64,000 nt of DNA from Alteromonadaceae bacterium XY-R5 (lineage in GTDB: Bacteria; Pseudomonadota; Gammaproteobacteria; Enterobacterales; Alteromonadaceae): assembly GCA_001660395.1 (NCBI GenBank), contig LXWE01000001.1:682001-746000 (forward strand), given 5' to 3'. The position numbers were made by a program, and so were the translations under genes. Positions 46,507 through 56,331 of this stretch are shown piece after piece (the stretch's first letter is position 1; every line of letters starts with the position of its first letter). The notes under the pieces are model-generated. The model saw nothing but the letters and a program-made list of their open reading frames with translations. It was not told where the DNA came from and made no database searches.

Positions 46507-48906
46507 TTGCAAAATACATTTGACCAAATATTTGATCGCTTGCAGCAAGGCCGCCTCTGGGATTTTCCCGGTGGAGTCCATCCACCCGGCCGCAAAGAGC
46601 TAAGTAATCACTTACCTATCCAGCATATTCCATTGCCAGAAAAAGTTATCGTGCCGGTCAAACAGCACATTGGTATTGAAGGCAAAGTACAGGTATCCGT
46701 TGGTGAACGCGTACTAAAAGGTCAGGCCCTGACCAGAAGCAGCAACCCATTTGCCGTCCCGGTACACGCTCCAACCTCAGGAATCGTCACCAACATCGCA
46801 CCGCATATCTCAGCCCATCCCTCCGCCCTGCCGGAAATGGCCATTGAAATTGAAGTCGACAAAGAAGACGAGTGGATCAGCCTTTCTCCCCTGCCGGATT
46901 ATCAGAATGTGCCCAAAGCTCAGATAGTCGAAGCAATTTGTAATGCAGGCATCAGCGGCATGGGCGGCGCAGGCTTTCCTACTCACATTAAATCGACGCC
47001 GAAAAAAGACGTAGACTTTTTGATCATCAACGGCGTGGAGTGTGAGCCCTATATTACGGCCGACGACAGACTAATGCGTGAGCATGCCTGGCAGATCCGC
47101 CAGGGCATTGATGTATTATTCCACCTGCTCAAGCCTCGCATGGTGCTGATTGCCATTGAAGACAACAAACCACTGGCAATAGAAGCGATGCAGGTAGCCT
47201 GTCAGGAACGCAGCGAACTGAAAGTGGTTAGCGTGCCAACCAAGTACCCTGCCGGTGGTGAAAAACAGTTGATTCAGGTCCTTACGGGCCGCGAAGTGCC
47301 CAAAGGTAATCTGCCCATTGATGTGGGCGTGATCATGCAGAACGTTGGCACCTGTTACGCCATTGCCGACGCGATCTTTAACGGTAAACCGCTAATTCAG
47401 CGCGTGGTCACCCTTACCGGCCAGGCCTGTGAAAAACCACAAAATATGTGGGCCCTGATCGGTACTCCAGTCCGGCACCTGCTTGGTATTGCCCAATACC
47501 ATAGCAATCGCCAAAAGACTCGCCAGTTAATTATGGGTGGACCTATGATGGGGTTTACCCTGGCCTCAGATGATGTGCCAGTAGTAAAAACCACCAACTG
47601 TATCCTGGCCCCCACAGCAGATGAAATGGTCACTGAGAACAATGAGCAGGCATGTATCCGCTGCAGTGCCTGTGCAGATGCCTGTCCGGCTAATTTGCTG
47701 CCGCAACAGCTTTACTGGCACAGTAAAGCCAATGAACTGGATAAGGCTCAGGACTACAATCTGTTCGACTGTATTGAATGTGGTGCCTGCGCCTTTGTTT
47801 GCCCCAGCGAAATCCCGCTGGTGCAATATTATCGCGGCGCTAAAGCCGACATTCGCGCCCAGCAGGAAGAACAACAAAAAGCGGATAAAGCCCGTGAGCG
47901 ATTCGAAGCTCGTAAGGCACGCTTAGAGCGCGAAGCTCAGGAGCGCGAAGAGAAACATCGGAAGGCTGCAGAAGCGCGCAAACAAGCCATGGCTCAGCCA
48001 GGCTCCGATGCCAAAGATAAAATTGCCGCCGCGCTGGCCCGAGCGAAAGCGAAAAAAGCAGAAGCCGCAGATGTAACGACATCTGCGGATGCGCCCATCA
48101 GCAACCAGCAAGATAAAGTAGCCGCGGCCATTGCTCGTGCTAAAGCTAAACGCGCCCAGCAACAGGCAGAGTCCACAGCCACTGAAAACATATCTGCACC
48201 AGGCACTGACACTCCGGCTGTCGATGATAAAAAAGCGGCCGTAGCAGCAGCTATCGCCAGAGCGAAAGCCAAACGCGATGCCGCCAAAGCAGCTGAGGCA
48301 GGTTCAGCACCAGATGCAGAAGCCGCACAAAATGTCTCTGACGCCCCTTCCGTATTGGATCCAGAAGCAGAGAAAAAGGCCCGCGTTGCCGCAGCAGTGG
48401 CTAAAGCAAAAGCCAAACGCGATGCCGCTAAAGCAGCTGAGGCAGGTTCAGCACCAGATGCAGAAGCCGCACAAGACGCCTCTGACGCCCCTTCAGTAAT
48501 AGATCCAGAAGCAGAGAAAAAGGCCCGCGTTGCCGCAGCAGTGGCTAAAGCCAAAGCCAAACGTGATGCCGCCAAAGCAGCTGAGGCAGGTTCAGCGCCA
48601 GATGCAGAATCCGCACAAAACGTCTCTGACGCACCTTCAGTAATGGATGCAGAAGCAGAGAAAAAGGCCCGAATTGCTGCAGCGGTAGCTAAAGCAAAAG
48701 CGAAACGTGATGCCGCCAAAGCAACTGAGGCAGGTTCAGCGCCAGATGCAGAAGCCGCACAAAACGTCTCTGACGCACCTTCAGTGATGGATGCAGAAGC
48801 AGAGAAAAAGGCCCGAATTGCTGCAGCGGTAGCTAAAGCAAAAGCGAAACGTGAAGCAGCAAAGGCTTCTCCATCATCCTCCGACGATAAGAATAAGCAA
48901 TCATGA
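46507..48906 (+). CDS. rnfC: RNF complex subunit RnfC with repeat-rich C-terminus
   Basis: A TTG start with AAGG ahead gives 799 residues. The conserved part (about 1-450) has a [10 protein letters not shown] flavin/NAD-binding loop and two [4Fe-4S] motifs, [13 protein letters not shown] and [13 protein letters not shown]. RnfC takes electrons from NADH on the cytoplasmic side. The C-terminal third is an alanine- and lysine-rich helical tail with repeats of 48 residues, based on [20 protein letters not shown]. Repeat number varies between relatives, and the tail is not needed for the redox chemistry by family comparison. Confidence 0.95.
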   Translation: MQNTFDQIFDRLQQGRLWDFPGGVHPPGRKELSNHLPIQHIPLPEKVIVPVKQHIGIEGKVQVSVGERVLKGQALTRSSNPFAVPVHAPTSGIVTNIAPHISAHPSALPEMAIEIEVDKEDEWISLSPLPDYQNVPKAQIVEAICNAGISGMGGAGFPTHIKSTPKKDVDFLIINGVECEPYITADDRLMREHAWQIRQGIDVLFHLLKPRMVLIAIEDNKPLAIEAMQVACQERSELKVVSVPTKYPAGGEKQLIQVLTGREVPKGNLPIDVGVIMQNVGTCYAIADAIFNGKPLIQRVVTLTGQACEKPQNMWALIGTPVRHLLGIAQYHSNRQKTRQLIMGGPMMGFTLASDDVPVVKTTNCILAPTADEMVTENNEQACIRCSACADACPANLLPQQLYWHSKANELDKAQDYNLFDCIECGACAFVCPSEIPLVQYYRGAKADIRAQQEEQQKADKARERFEARKARLEREAQEREEKHRKAAEARKQAMAQPGSDAKDKIAAALARAKAKKAEAADVTTSADAPISNQQDKVAAAIARAKAKRAQQQAESTATENISAPGTDTPAVDDKKAAVAAAIARAKAKRDAAKAAEAGSAPDAEAAQNVSDAPSVLDPEAEKKARVAAAVAKAKAKRDAAKAAEAGSAPDAEAAQDASDAPSVIDPEAEKKARVAAAVAKAKAKRDAAKAAEAGSAPDAESAQNVSDAPSVMDAEAEKKARIAAAVAKAKAKRDAAKATEAGSAPDAEAAQNVSDAPSVMDAEAEKKARIAAAVAKAKAKREAAKASPSSSDDKNKQS
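48262..48856 (+). repeat. Tandem 144-bp repeats in rnfC
   Basis: The motif GGTTCAGC(A/G)CCAGATGCAGA begins at 48301, 48445, 48589 and 48733, spacing exactly 144 bases (48 codons). Four full copies plus partial flanks are present, with few substitutions. The length keeps the frame, so copy-number change would lengthen or shorten the RnfC tail. Confidence 0.93.
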
Positions 48907-49976
48907 GTTTTCGATTAGCCAGTTCGCCCCACCAGCACAACCGTCGCACTACATCTCAGGTAATGGGCTGGGTGATGTTAGCAGCGATACCAGGAATATT
49001 GGCCCAAACCATCGTTTTTGGCTGGGGCACTATCGTGCATTTATTGCTGGCCGTGATCACTGCCGTCGCCACCGAAGCGGCATTTTTGGAACTGCGTAAA
49101 AAAGACTTTGAACGCGCCATCATGGATGGCAGTGCTGTACTCACCGCCATCCTGTTAGCGGTAAGCATTCCGCCATTTGCGCCTTGGTGGATTTCAGTGC
49201 TCGGCACTTTTTTCGCCATCGCCATTGTCAAGCAGCTATACGGTGGCCTCGGCAATAACCTGTTTAATCCAGCCATGGCCGCATACGTGATGTTATTGGT
49301 GTCCTTCCCGGTGCAAATGACCGGATGGCTCCCTGCCGCCGGATTAACCGAGTATTCTCATTCTTTGCTGGATGCGATCTGGATGATTTTCAGCGGTTAC
49401 AGTTATGATGGTTATAGCCTGTTACAGCTACGTTCAGATATAGATGGCGTGACCATGGCTACCGCCCTGGATACCTTAAAAACTGACTTATCACAGGGCT
49501 TTACCTATACCGAAAGCCTGACTCGGCATAACGTATTTTACGCGGCGGGCGGTTGGCTGTGGGTGAATCTGGCCTATCTGTTTGGCGGCCTGATCATGCT
49601 GAAAAAAGGCATTATCCGCTGGCATATTCCTGCTGCGATGCTGTTAGCACTGGCTGCATTCTCCGGTGTAATGTGGCTGGTTGATGCCGACCGCTATGCT
49701 TCACCATTATTTCACCTTTGCAGTGGCGGCATTATGCTGGGCGCGTTCTTCATTGCCACTGATCCGGTTTCCGCTTCAACCACGGCTAAAGGTCGTCTTT
49801 GGTTTGGTGCCGCGATCGGCATGTGGATTTACCTTATTCGTACCTTTGGCGGCTATCCTGATGCCATTGCGTTTGCCGTAATCATCATGAATATGGCGGT
49901 ACCCCTGATTGATTATTACACCCGTCCGCGCACTTACGGTCATGGTGTCAGCAAAACCCGGAGGCCTAAAGGATGA
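48903..49976 (+). CDS. rnfD: RNF complex subunit RnfD
   Basis: The 357-residue protein has about nine to ten membrane helices. RnfD carries a covalently bound FMN on a threonine; the DGVTMATAL segment (about residues 182-190) is the usual flavinylation area. The end block [12 protein letters not shown] is conserved. It overlaps rnfC by 4 bases and rnfG by 4 (ATGA). It belongs to the membrane core of the complex. Confidence 0.95.
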   Translation: MSFRLASSPHQHNRRTTSQVMGWVMLAAIPGILAQTIVFGWGTIVHLLLAVITAVATEAAFLELRKKDFERAIMDGSAVLTAILLAVSIPPFAPWWISVLGTFFAIAIVKQLYGGLGNNLFNPAMAAYVMLLVSFPVQMTGWLPAAGLTEYSHSLLDAIWMIFSGYSYDGYSLLQLRSDIDGVTMATALDTLKTDLSQGFTYTESLTRHNVFYAAGGWLWVNLAYLFGGLIMLKKGIIRWHIPAAMLLALAAFSGVMWLVDADRYASPLFHLCSGGIMLGAFFIATDPVSASTTAKGRLWFGAAIGMWIYLIRTFGGYPDAIAFAVIIMNMAVPLIDYYTRPRTYGHGVSKTRRPKG

Positions 49977-50638
49977 TGCAAAACAGTATTGTACGAAATG
50001 GCCTGGTACTGACCCTGTTTGCGTTACTGGTGACAGGATTAATCAGCCTGACCTTTATTGGCACTCAGGACACGATCGCCGCCCAGCAACAACAAAAGCT
50101 ACGCGACACACTGCATGCGATTATTGATGCCAATAGCTATGATAATGTGCCTGAACTGGATTGTGTTAACGTCAAAGATGCTGCGTTACTGGGTAACAAC
50201 GACAGTAAAACCATCTATCGTGCCACTAAGCAAGGTCAGCCTGTAGCCGCAGCGATTATGACCACCGCACCGGATGGTTACAGTGGCAATATTCAAATAG
50301 TGGTGGGGATAACAGGTGACGGCACGGTCACCGGCACACGCGTACTTGAGCACAAAGAAACCCCAGGGTTGGGTGATAAAATCGATTTACGTGTTAGCGA
50401 CTGGATCCTCAACTTTGCCGGAAAAGTCCTGAGTGACGATACACTGGCAATGTGGAAAGTGAAAAAGGACGGTGGTCAGTTCGATCAGTTCACCGGCGCG
50501 ACCATTACTCCGCGAGCGGTCGTTGGCGCGGTGCGTCGGGCAGTCGAATATTATCAGCAGCACAAAGCCGATATTTTTGCTGACCAAAATGCCTGCGCTG
50601 TTCAAGGTCAGCCTTTCGAGGAGACAGCCCATGAGTGA
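49973..50638 (+). CDS. rnfG: RNF complex subunit RnfG
   Basis: The 221-residue protein has an N-terminal membrane anchor and a periplasmic FMN-binding domain. The flavinylation motif [11 protein letters not shown] (about residues 172-182) carries FMN on the last threonine of TGAT-I-T, by family knowledge. An apbE flavin transferase is expected elsewhere in the genome. Two ATG codons in a row stand at the start; either may be used. Confidence 0.95.
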   Translation: MMQNSIVRNGLVLTLFALLVTGLISLTFIGTQDTIAAQQQQKLRDTLHAIIDANSYDNVPELDCVNVKDAALLGNNDSKTIYRATKQGQPVAAAIMTTAPDGYSGNIQIVVGITGDGTVTGTRVLEHKETPGLGDKIDLRVSDWILNFAGKVLSDDTLAMWKVKKDGGQFDQFTGATITPRAVVGAVRRAVEYYQQHKADIFADQNACAVQGQPFEETAHE

Positions 50639-51329
50639 ATTCAAACAACTTAGCTGGCAAGGGTTATGGAAGAATAACCCTGCGCTGGTGCAGCTACTGG
50701 GCTTATGCCCGCTGCTGGCTACCACTGCAACCCTGATCAATGGTCTGGGTTTAGGCCTCGCCACCACATTGGTGTTGATTGGCTCCAATGCGACTGTTTC
50801 GTTAGTACGTAATCTGGTGCCGAATGAAGTTCGCATCCCTGTATTTGTGATGGTGATTGCCGGCTTTGTGACGATCGTACAATTGCTGATGAACGCCTTT
50901 ACCTTCAACTTGTATCAGGCCCTTGGGATCTTTATTCCACTGATTGTCACCAACTGCGCCATCATTGGCCGCGCAGAGGCTTATGCCTCAAAGAATCCTG
51001 TCGGTTATGCTGCCTATGATGGCCTAATGATGGGACTTGGTTTTACCCTTGTACTGGTAGTACTGGGAGGTGTTCGCGAGGCTCTCGGTTATGGCACCCT
51101 TTTCGCGGGCGCTAACTTGCTACTTGGCGACTGGGCGACTGCATTAAAAATCACATTATTTGATACCGATAGTCCATTTCTGCTGGCCATTCTGCCACCT
51201 GGTGCATTTCTGGGGATGGGTTTTCTTATTGCCCTGAAAAATGCCTTAGATAAGCGCATAGAACGCTTAGCCGCAGACCCTAAACCAGAAAAAGTGGTAC
51301 AGCGCGCGCGCGTTACTGCCGAAAGCTAA
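50631..51329 (+). CDS. rnfE: RNF complex subunit RnfE
   Basis: The true start is ATG 50631, which has GAGGAG 7 bases ahead and overlaps the rnfG stop by 8 bases. The product is 232 residues (E. coli 231). It is homologous to RnfA: six helices and the cysteines in LGLCPLLA and VTNCAIIG for a shared [2Fe-2S] cluster. It completes the RNF set; rnfH is not found here. Confidence 0.96.
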   Translation: MSEFKQLSWQGLWKNNPALVQLLGLCPLLATTATLINGLGLGLATTLVLIGSNATVSLVRNLVPNEVRIPVFVMVIAGFVTIVQLLMNAFTFNLYQALGIFIPLIVTNCAIIGRAEAYASKNPVGYAAYDGLMMGLGFTLVLVVLGGVREALGYGTLFAGANLLLGDWATALKITLFDTDSPFLLAILPPGAFLGMGFLIALKNALDKRIERLAADPKPEKVVQRARVTAES

Positions 51330-51351
51330 CTCTGAATCATAAGCAGCAAAA

Positions 51352-51987
51352 ATGAATAAAGAGAAACGTTTAGAAATCCTGACCCGGTTGCGGAATGAAA
51401 ACCCTCACCCCACCACTGAGCTGAATTTCTCAACGCCGTTTGAGCTATTGGTGGCCGTAACCTTATCCGCACAGGCGACGGATGTCAGTGTCAATAAAGC
51501 CACAGATAAGTTGTTTCCAGTAGCCAATACACCTGAGGCCATTTATGCCCTGGGCGTCGATGGACTCAAGGAATACATCAAAACCATTGGTTTATATAAC
51601 GCCAAAGCCGAGAACGTAATCAAGGCCTGTAAGATCCTGATTGACGAACATGGCTCAGTGGTACCAGAAAACCGTGAAGCTCTCGAAGCCCTGCCCGGTG
51701 TTGGTCGAAAAACGGCAAACGTCGTATTAAACACTGCCTTTGGCTGGCCGACGATTGCTGTAGATACACACATATTCCGCGTGTCTAACCGCACCAAATT
51801 TGCAGTGGGAAAAAACGTCGATTTAGTCGAGCAGAAGCTGCTTAAAGTGGTACCGAAAGAATTTAAAGTGGATGTGCATCACTGGCTGATCCTGCACGGC
51901 AGATACACGTGTATTGCCCGCAAACCCAGATGCGGTTCCTGCATCATCGAAGATTTGTGTGAATACAAAGACAAGATCGATATCTAA
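51352..51987 (+). CDS. nth: Endonuclease III
   Basis: The 211-residue bifunctional DNA glycosylase/AP lyase removes oxidised pyrimidines. The helix-hairpin-helix LPGVGRKTANVV supplies the catalytic lysine, followed by the catalytic aspartate in AVDTHIFRV. The C-terminal [4Fe-4S] cluster cysteines are in CIARKPRCGSCIIEDLC. Length equals E. coli Nth. Placement after rnfE is conserved in gammaproteobacteria. Confidence 0.97.
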   Translation: MNKEKRLEILTRLRNENPHPTTELNFSTPFELLVAVTLSAQATDVSVNKATDKLFPVANTPEAIYALGVDGLKEYIKTIGLYNAKAENVIKACKILIDEHGSVVPENREALEALPGVGRKTANVVLNTAFGWPTIAVDTHIFRVSNRTKFAVGKNVDLVEQKLLKVVPKEFKVDVHHWLILHGRYTCIARKPRCGSCIIEDLCEYKDKIDI

Positions 51988-52001
51988 GTTATTTGTGCCA
52001 T

Positions 52002-52029
52002 AAAAAAGCCCGCTGTTGCGGGCTTTTTT
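52002..52029. terminator. Bidirectional terminator after nth
   Basis: GCCCGC (52008-52013), loop TGTT, GCGGGC (52018-52023), with A6 before and T6 after. It serves the rnf-nth operon and the convergent puuR-like gene. Confidence 0.95.
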
Positions 52030-52048
52030 ATGGCAATTTACACCAATA

Positions 52049-52597
52049 TTAGAAGTCTGCCGGGGTGGCGCAAGACACCATCACACATTCTTCTTCAAAC
52101 GGATTACGGAATCGGTGCGGACGGTTAGTATCTATATAATAACCCTGACCAGTTTCAATAACGTGGACCTTACCTTCGACGGTCAATTCCATCCGACCTT
52201 TAGTCACCACACCTGCTTCCTCGCCAATATGGGCATACATCTCAACCCCCGTATCAGCGCCCGGAGGATAGGTTTCCACCATGAAGGCCATATTGCGATT
52301 TGGAAAACTTTTACCGACTAACTGCAAGCTAATATCGTTTAAAAAGGTATCCTGGAATTCTTCTTCGGTATACACCACAGGCACATTGACCTTAGTCGTA
52401 TCCTCTGCGTCAAAAAAGTCCATAAGCGACATAGGAATACCATCCAGTACCTTTTTTAGAGAACTGACACTGGGGCTGACATTATTTTTTTCAATCATAG
52501 AAATGGTTGAATTGGTAACGCCTGCGCGCTTAGCCAATTCACGCTGAGAAAGCCCAGCCTTTTTTCTTACCTCTTGCAGGCGATTGCCAACATCCAC
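52049..52597 (-). CDS. puuR: XRE-cupin transcriptional regulator, PuuR-like
   Basis: The 182-residue protein joins an N-terminal helix-turn-helix (about residues 5-60, LSQRELAKRAGVTNSTISMI) to a C-terminal cupin domain (about 105-180, with GVEMYAHIGEEAGVVTKG). E. coli PuuR, the repressor of putrescine degradation genes, has the same layout and 185 residues. The gene is divergent from a PuuB-like oxidase gene. Putrescine presumably relieves repression through the cupin pocket. No other XRE-cupin gene is in the window. Confidence 0.9.
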   Translation of the reverse strand: MDVGNRLQEVRKKAGLSQRELAKRAGVTNSTISMIEKNNVSPSVSSLKKVLDGIPMSLMDFFDAEDTTKVNVPVVYTEEEFQDTFLNDISLQLVGKSFPNRNMAFMVETYPPGADTGVEMYAHIGEEAGVVTKGRMELTVEGKVHVIETGQGYYIDTNRPHRFRNPFEEECVMVSCATPADF

Positions 52598-52759
52598 TCA
52601 ACTGTCCTCAACAAAATAGAGCGTAAAGTTACTGTAGGTCCATGATATCAGCTTATTTCCAGACAATCAGGATTCTTTACGGCCTGTGCAAAAAAAACGC
52701 CATTTAGCCCTTACCTTTTCATGAGTTTCCGTGTATTGTCAATAAAAGAACACAGTATT

Positions 52760-52774
52760 TCAAAATAACGAACA
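52760..52774 (+). promoter_or_regulatory. PuuR-box-like motif before puuB paralogue
   Basis: TCAAAATAACGAACA matches the E. coli PuuR recognition sequence AAAATATAATGAACA (recalled from memory) at 11 of 15 positions. It lies 22 bases ahead of the oxidase start, in the puuR-puuB intergenic region. Confidence 0.45.
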
Positions 52775-52796
52775 CCATAATTAGAAGATAAACACC

Positions 52797-54104
52797 ATGG
52801 CAGTGAAAATCCGAAATCCCCATACGCATTCATCCACCTATCCGGACTCATATTACGTCGCCAGTGCCAATAATCTGCACGATTATCCTCAACTTACCGA
52901 GCACCTGAGGGCCGACGTATGCATCGTGGGCGGCGGATTTAGTGGCATCAATACTGCGCTGGAACTGGCTGATCGTGGTTATCAGGTTATCGTATTAGAA
53001 GCGTTCAAAGTCGGCTGGGGCGCATCCGGGCGAAATGGCGGTCAAATGATCCGTGGCATAACCCATGACGCAGAACGTTTTAAAGATCAAATCGGTAGCG
53101 ATGGCGTAAAAGAAGTCAGTCGGATGGGCCTTGAAGCGGTTGATATTGTGCGCGAGCGCATCGCTAAGTTCGACATCCAGTGCGATTTAAAACTGGGTTT
53201 TGCCGACCTTGCCCATAAGCCGCGCGATATTGCCGACTTAGAAGCGGATAAAGCCTGGCTCGATAGTATCGGTTATCAGCACGAAACACGTTTGATCAGC
53301 AAAGCTGATATCGCCAATGTCGTAGGCTCAGATTCCTATTCAGGCGCTTTAATTGATATGGGTAGCGGCCATTTACATCCGCTAAATCTGGTGACCGCAG
53401 AAGCCAGGGCAGCATCGGCCGCAGGTGTGCAAATTTTCGAATATTCTGCCGTTGAGAGCATGGAGTATGGCGAGCCTTGCGTCATCCGCACCGCCAAAGG
53501 TCAGGTGACAGCGGATAAACTGATCCTGTGTGCCAATGCCTATGTTGAAGGGTTGGATAGCACTCTGGAAAAAACCGTATTGCCCTGCGGCAGCTACATT
53601 ATCGCCACGGAACAATTACCCGAAGACTTGTGGCAAAAGATTCTGCCGATGGACTTAGCCGTCTGCGATATGCGTATTGCTCTGAATTACTATCGCCTCA
53701 GTGCAGATAAACGTCTGTTGTTTGGAGGTCGCTGCAATTATAACGGCCGCGATCCCAAAGATATTGAAGCGTCCATGCGTCCAAAAATGGAAGCCGTTTT
53801 TCCATTTTTAAAAAACACTAAGGTCGATTTTAAATGGGGCGGTATGATTGGGATTGGTGCCAACCGTATGCCCCAAATTGGTCGTTTACGCCCCAATGTT
53901 TACTATACCCAGGCCTATTGTGGCCACGGTGTAAATACAACCCATTTAGCCGCGCGGGTGCTGGCGGAAGCCATTCATGCCGAAAGCCATCGCATTGACG
54001 TGTTTGAAAAAATTAAACACTTCAAGTTCCCTGGCGGCCCCCTGCTACGCTCGCCCTTGCTGGCCATCGGCATGAGCTGGTATCAACTCAAAGATATGTT
54101 CTGA
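52797..54104 (+). CDS. FAD-dependent oxidoreductase, PuuB paralogue 1
   Basis: The 435-residue protein is a DAO-type flavoenzyme. The FAD-binding fold is seen in VCIVGGGFSGINTALELADRG (about residues 41-61), ASGRNGGQMIRG follows, and the C-terminal QAYCGHGVNTTHLAARV closes the FAD site. It is related to gamma-glutamylputrescine oxidase but less close to E. coli PuuB than the second copy at 56332. It may oxidise a different gamma-glutamyl or N-substituted amine. It is divergent from puuR. Confidence 0.88.
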   Translation: MAVKIRNPHTHSSTYPDSYYVASANNLHDYPQLTEHLRADVCIVGGGFSGINTALELADRGYQVIVLEAFKVGWGASGRNGGQMIRGITHDAERFKDQIGSDGVKEVSRMGLEAVDIVRERIAKFDIQCDLKLGFADLAHKPRDIADLEADKAWLDSIGYQHETRLISKADIANVVGSDSYSGALIDMGSGHLHPLNLVTAEARAASAAGVQIFEYSAVESMEYGEPCVIRTAKGQVTADKLILCANAYVEGLDSTLEKTVLPCGSYIIATEQLPEDLWQKILPMDLAVCDMRIALNYYRLSADKRLLFGGRCNYNGRDPKDIEASMRPKMEAVFPFLKNTKVDFKWGGMIGIGANRMPQIGRLRPNVYYTQAYCGHGVNTTHLAARVLAEAIHAESHRIDVFEKIKHFKFPGGPLLRSPLLAIGMSWYQLKDMF

Positions 54105-54133
54105 TTTCCTTGAAGACGCAGCCCAGGGACGGG

Positions 54134-54511
54134 CTATTTTAACGAATGCAGACCAAACATATTGCCTTCGGTGTCCGTCACCAGGGCAATAAAACCGTAA
54201 TCGCCAATCGACATTTTCGCTCGCTGCACCTTACCGCCGGCCGGAACAACTCTAAGCTGTTCCACCGCACAATCTTCGCAGGAAAAATAGACCAGAGTAC
54301 TATTACTCCCAGGCTGAATACCTGGCATTTTTACCAGCGCCCCGCCGGCACCATAACCTTGCATATCAGAGGGAAAAGCCCACATTTCCAGTGCTCCCTC
54401 ACCGGGTACACTGATCTGTTCTAAAAGTGTCTCGAACACGCTTTGATAAAAGGCTTTTGCCCGCGACATATCCTCAACATATAACTCAAACCAACCAACA
54501 GGATTAGACAT
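54134..54511 (-). CDS. VOC family (glyoxalase-like) protein
   Basis: ATG 54511 is chosen because AAGGAA lies 8 bases ahead; the product of 125 residues then starts SNPVGWFELYVEDM. The vicinal-oxygen-chelate pattern is seen in FELYVEDMSRAKAFYQSVF and TLVYFSCEDCAVEQLR, ending with TDTEGNMFGLHS. Such proteins are often metal-dependent isomerases or lyases, but this one could be only a fold relative. Its substrate is unknown. Confidence 0.85.
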   Translation of the reverse strand: MSNPVGWFELYVEDMSRAKAFYQSVFETLLEQISVPGEGALEMWAFPSDMQGYGAGGALVKMPGIQPGSNSTLVYFSCEDCAVEQLRVVPAGGKVQRAKMSIGDYGFIALVTDTEGNMFGLHSLK

Positions 54512-54575
54512 TTTCGATTCCTTTTTCGGATAAGAAAACCGCCTATAACTGTAGATAGTCCCAACGTAAAAAACA

Positions 54576-54597
54576 AAAAGGCGCCACATGGGCGCCT
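54576..54597 (-). terminator. Terminator of puuC
   Basis: GGCGCC (54581-54586) pairs with GGCGCC (54592-54597), and the A-run at 54576-54580 is the T-tract for the minus strand, just past the puuC stop. Confidence 0.85.
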
Positions 54598-54619
54598 CTT
54601 CAATTATTCATTCAACCGT

Positions 54620-56110
54620 TTAGAGCTTGATCCAGGTCGCTTTGATTTCTGAATACTTATCAAACGCGTGCAGGGATTTATCTCGGCCGTTACCACTTTG
54701 CTTATAACCACCAAATGGGGCTGTCATATCACCACCATCATACTGATTCACCCAAACGGAACCTGCTCGCAGGCCCCTGGCAAATCTGTGGGCCCGACTT
54801 AAATTACTCGTCCACACTGCAGCTGCCAAGCCATATTCCGTGTCATTCGCAATCTTCAATGCTTCAGCTTCATCGCTAAAACGCACCACGGATAATACGG
54901 GACCAAAGATTTCTTCTTTAAAGATGCGCATATCCGGGGTCACTTGCTCGAATACAGCGGGTTCAACAAACTGACCACCGCTAACCGGTTCAGCCTTTTT
55001 ACCACCAACTGTGAGTTTCGCGCCTTGTTCCAGGCCCGAATCAATGTAGCTTAACACACGGTTTAACTGCGTTTCGTCAACGATGGCACCCACGTTTGTT
55101 GCAGGATCCAGCGGATGTCCTGGACGCCATTTTGCAACCGCTTCACGAACTTTTGCCATAAATTCGTCGGCAATACTCTCTTCTACCAGCAAACGAGAAC
55201 CTGCTGTACAGACTTCCCCCTGGTTATAACAGATGCCTTCTGCAGCAGACTGCGCGGCAGCATCCAGATCTGGTGCATCAGCAAACACCACATTCGGTGA
55301 CTTACCGCCCGCTTCGGTCCAGACCCGCTTCATATTCGACTGACCAGCGTAAATCATCAACTGCTTAGCGATAGCGGTAGACCCGGTAAACACCAGAGTG
55401 TCGACATCCATATGCAGCGCCAGCGCTTTACCTGTCGTGTGGCCAAAGCCAGGCAAGACGTTAAACACACCCGCCGGGATCCCCGCTTCCAAAGCCAGTC
55501 CGGCTAGTTTAATTGCCGTTAGTGGCGACTTTTCTGAAGGTTTCAAAATCACAGAGTTCCCCATGGCCAATGCCGGCGCAATCTTCCAGGCTGCCATGAT
55601 CATCGGGAAGTTCCAGGGCACTATGGCCGATACCACTCCCACCGCCTCACGCGTGACCATGCCCAATTCATTGGGGCCGGTCGGCGCGATTTCATCATAA
55701 ATCTTGTCTACGGCTTCCGCTGTCCAGCGCAATGCGCGCAATGTTGCAGGAATATCCACTGCCAGACAGTCACCTATGGGTTTCCCCATATCCAGCGATT
55801 CTGTCAGCGCCAGTTCTTCTGTATGCGCTTCAATTAAGTCCGCAAATTTAAGCAATATCGCTTTACGCTTAGCTGGCGCCAGTTGCGACCAGACACCGGC
55901 CTCGAACGCTGCGCGTGCGGCGATGACAGTTTGTTCAACATCGGCATCATTACAATGTGACACCTGCGCTATCACCGCACCATCAATGGGGCTAACACAA
56001 TCAAAATGTTCCGCAGCCCTATACCACTGCCCATTAATAAATGCCCGGCCTTCAAAGGTCAGGCCTTTTGCCTTGTCCTGCCAATACTGAAAAGAATGAG
56101 AATCTGCCAT
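54620..56110 (-). CDS. puuC: Gamma-glutamyl-gamma-aminobutyraldehyde dehydrogenase
   Basis: This 496-residue NAD(P)-dependent aldehyde dehydrogenase has the length of E. coli PuuC (495). Catalytic Glu is in TEAGGKSPNVVF, catalytic Cys in NQGEVCTAGSR, and the cofactor-binding GSTAIAK and PWNFPM are present. It oxidises the aldehyde made by PuuB to gamma-glutamyl-GABA in putrescine breakdown. It is divergent from puuB, and the shared intergenic region carries PuuR-box-like motifs. Confidence 0.92.
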   Translation of the reverse strand: MADSHSFQYWQDKAKGLTFEGRAFINGQWYRAAEHFDCVSPIDGAVIAQVSHCNDADVEQTVIAARAAFEAGVWSQLAPAKRKAILLKFADLIEAHTEELALTESLDMGKPIGDCLAVDIPATLRALRWTAEAVDKIYDEIAPTGPNELGMVTREAVGVVSAIVPWNFPMIMAAWKIAPALAMGNSVILKPSEKSPLTAIKLAGLALEAGIPAGVFNVLPGFGHTTGKALALHMDVDTLVFTGSTAIAKQLMIYAGQSNMKRVWTEAGGKSPNVVFADAPDLDAAAQSAAEGICYNQGEVCTAGSRLLVEESIADEFMAKVREAVAKWRPGHPLDPATNVGAIVDETQLNRVLSYIDSGLEQGAKLTVGGKKAEPVSGGQFVEPAVFEQVTPDMRIFKEEIFGPVLSVVRFSDEAEALKIANDTEYGLAAAVWTSNLSRAHRFARGLRAGSVWVNQYDGGDMTAPFGGYKQSGNGRDKSLHAFDKYSEIKATWIKL

Positions 56111-56183
56111 GATGATTACCTTGTTGCTTACTTTTTTATTAACTATGTTATTTTCCCACTGTACTGCAATCGCCCCCTAAATT

Positions 56184-56198
56184 TCAATATTTTGAACA
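56184..56198 (+). promoter_or_regulatory. PuuR-box-like motif between puuC and puuB
   Basis: TCAATATTTTGAACA matches 11 of 15 positions of the E. coli PuuR sequence (from memory). It lies 74 bases from the puuC start and 134 from puuB. Confidence 0.5.
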
Positions 56199-56247
56199 AA
56201 AACAACTTAAAAGGCCTTGGTTGTTTTATTTATTTGACATAGACTGG

Positions 56248-56262
56248 GAAAAATTCAGAACA
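56248..56262 (+). promoter_or_regulatory. Second PuuR-box-like motif before puuB
   Basis: GAAAAATTCAGAACA matches 10 of 15 positions and lies 70 bases ahead of puuB. A TTGACA (56234-56239) sits just upstream. This is the weakest of the set. Confidence 0.35.
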
Positions 56263-56331
56263 TCTGTAAGAGAAAAACAACAATAGGTCTGTATACATTA
56301 CAGCCTCGCATACTTACTCAAAGGTTAGCTT

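Noticed and set aside
47994-48719. A 241-codon minus-strand frame across the rnfC repeats
   Set aside because: It is the reverse complement of the alanine/lysine-rich repeat and carries no independent signal.
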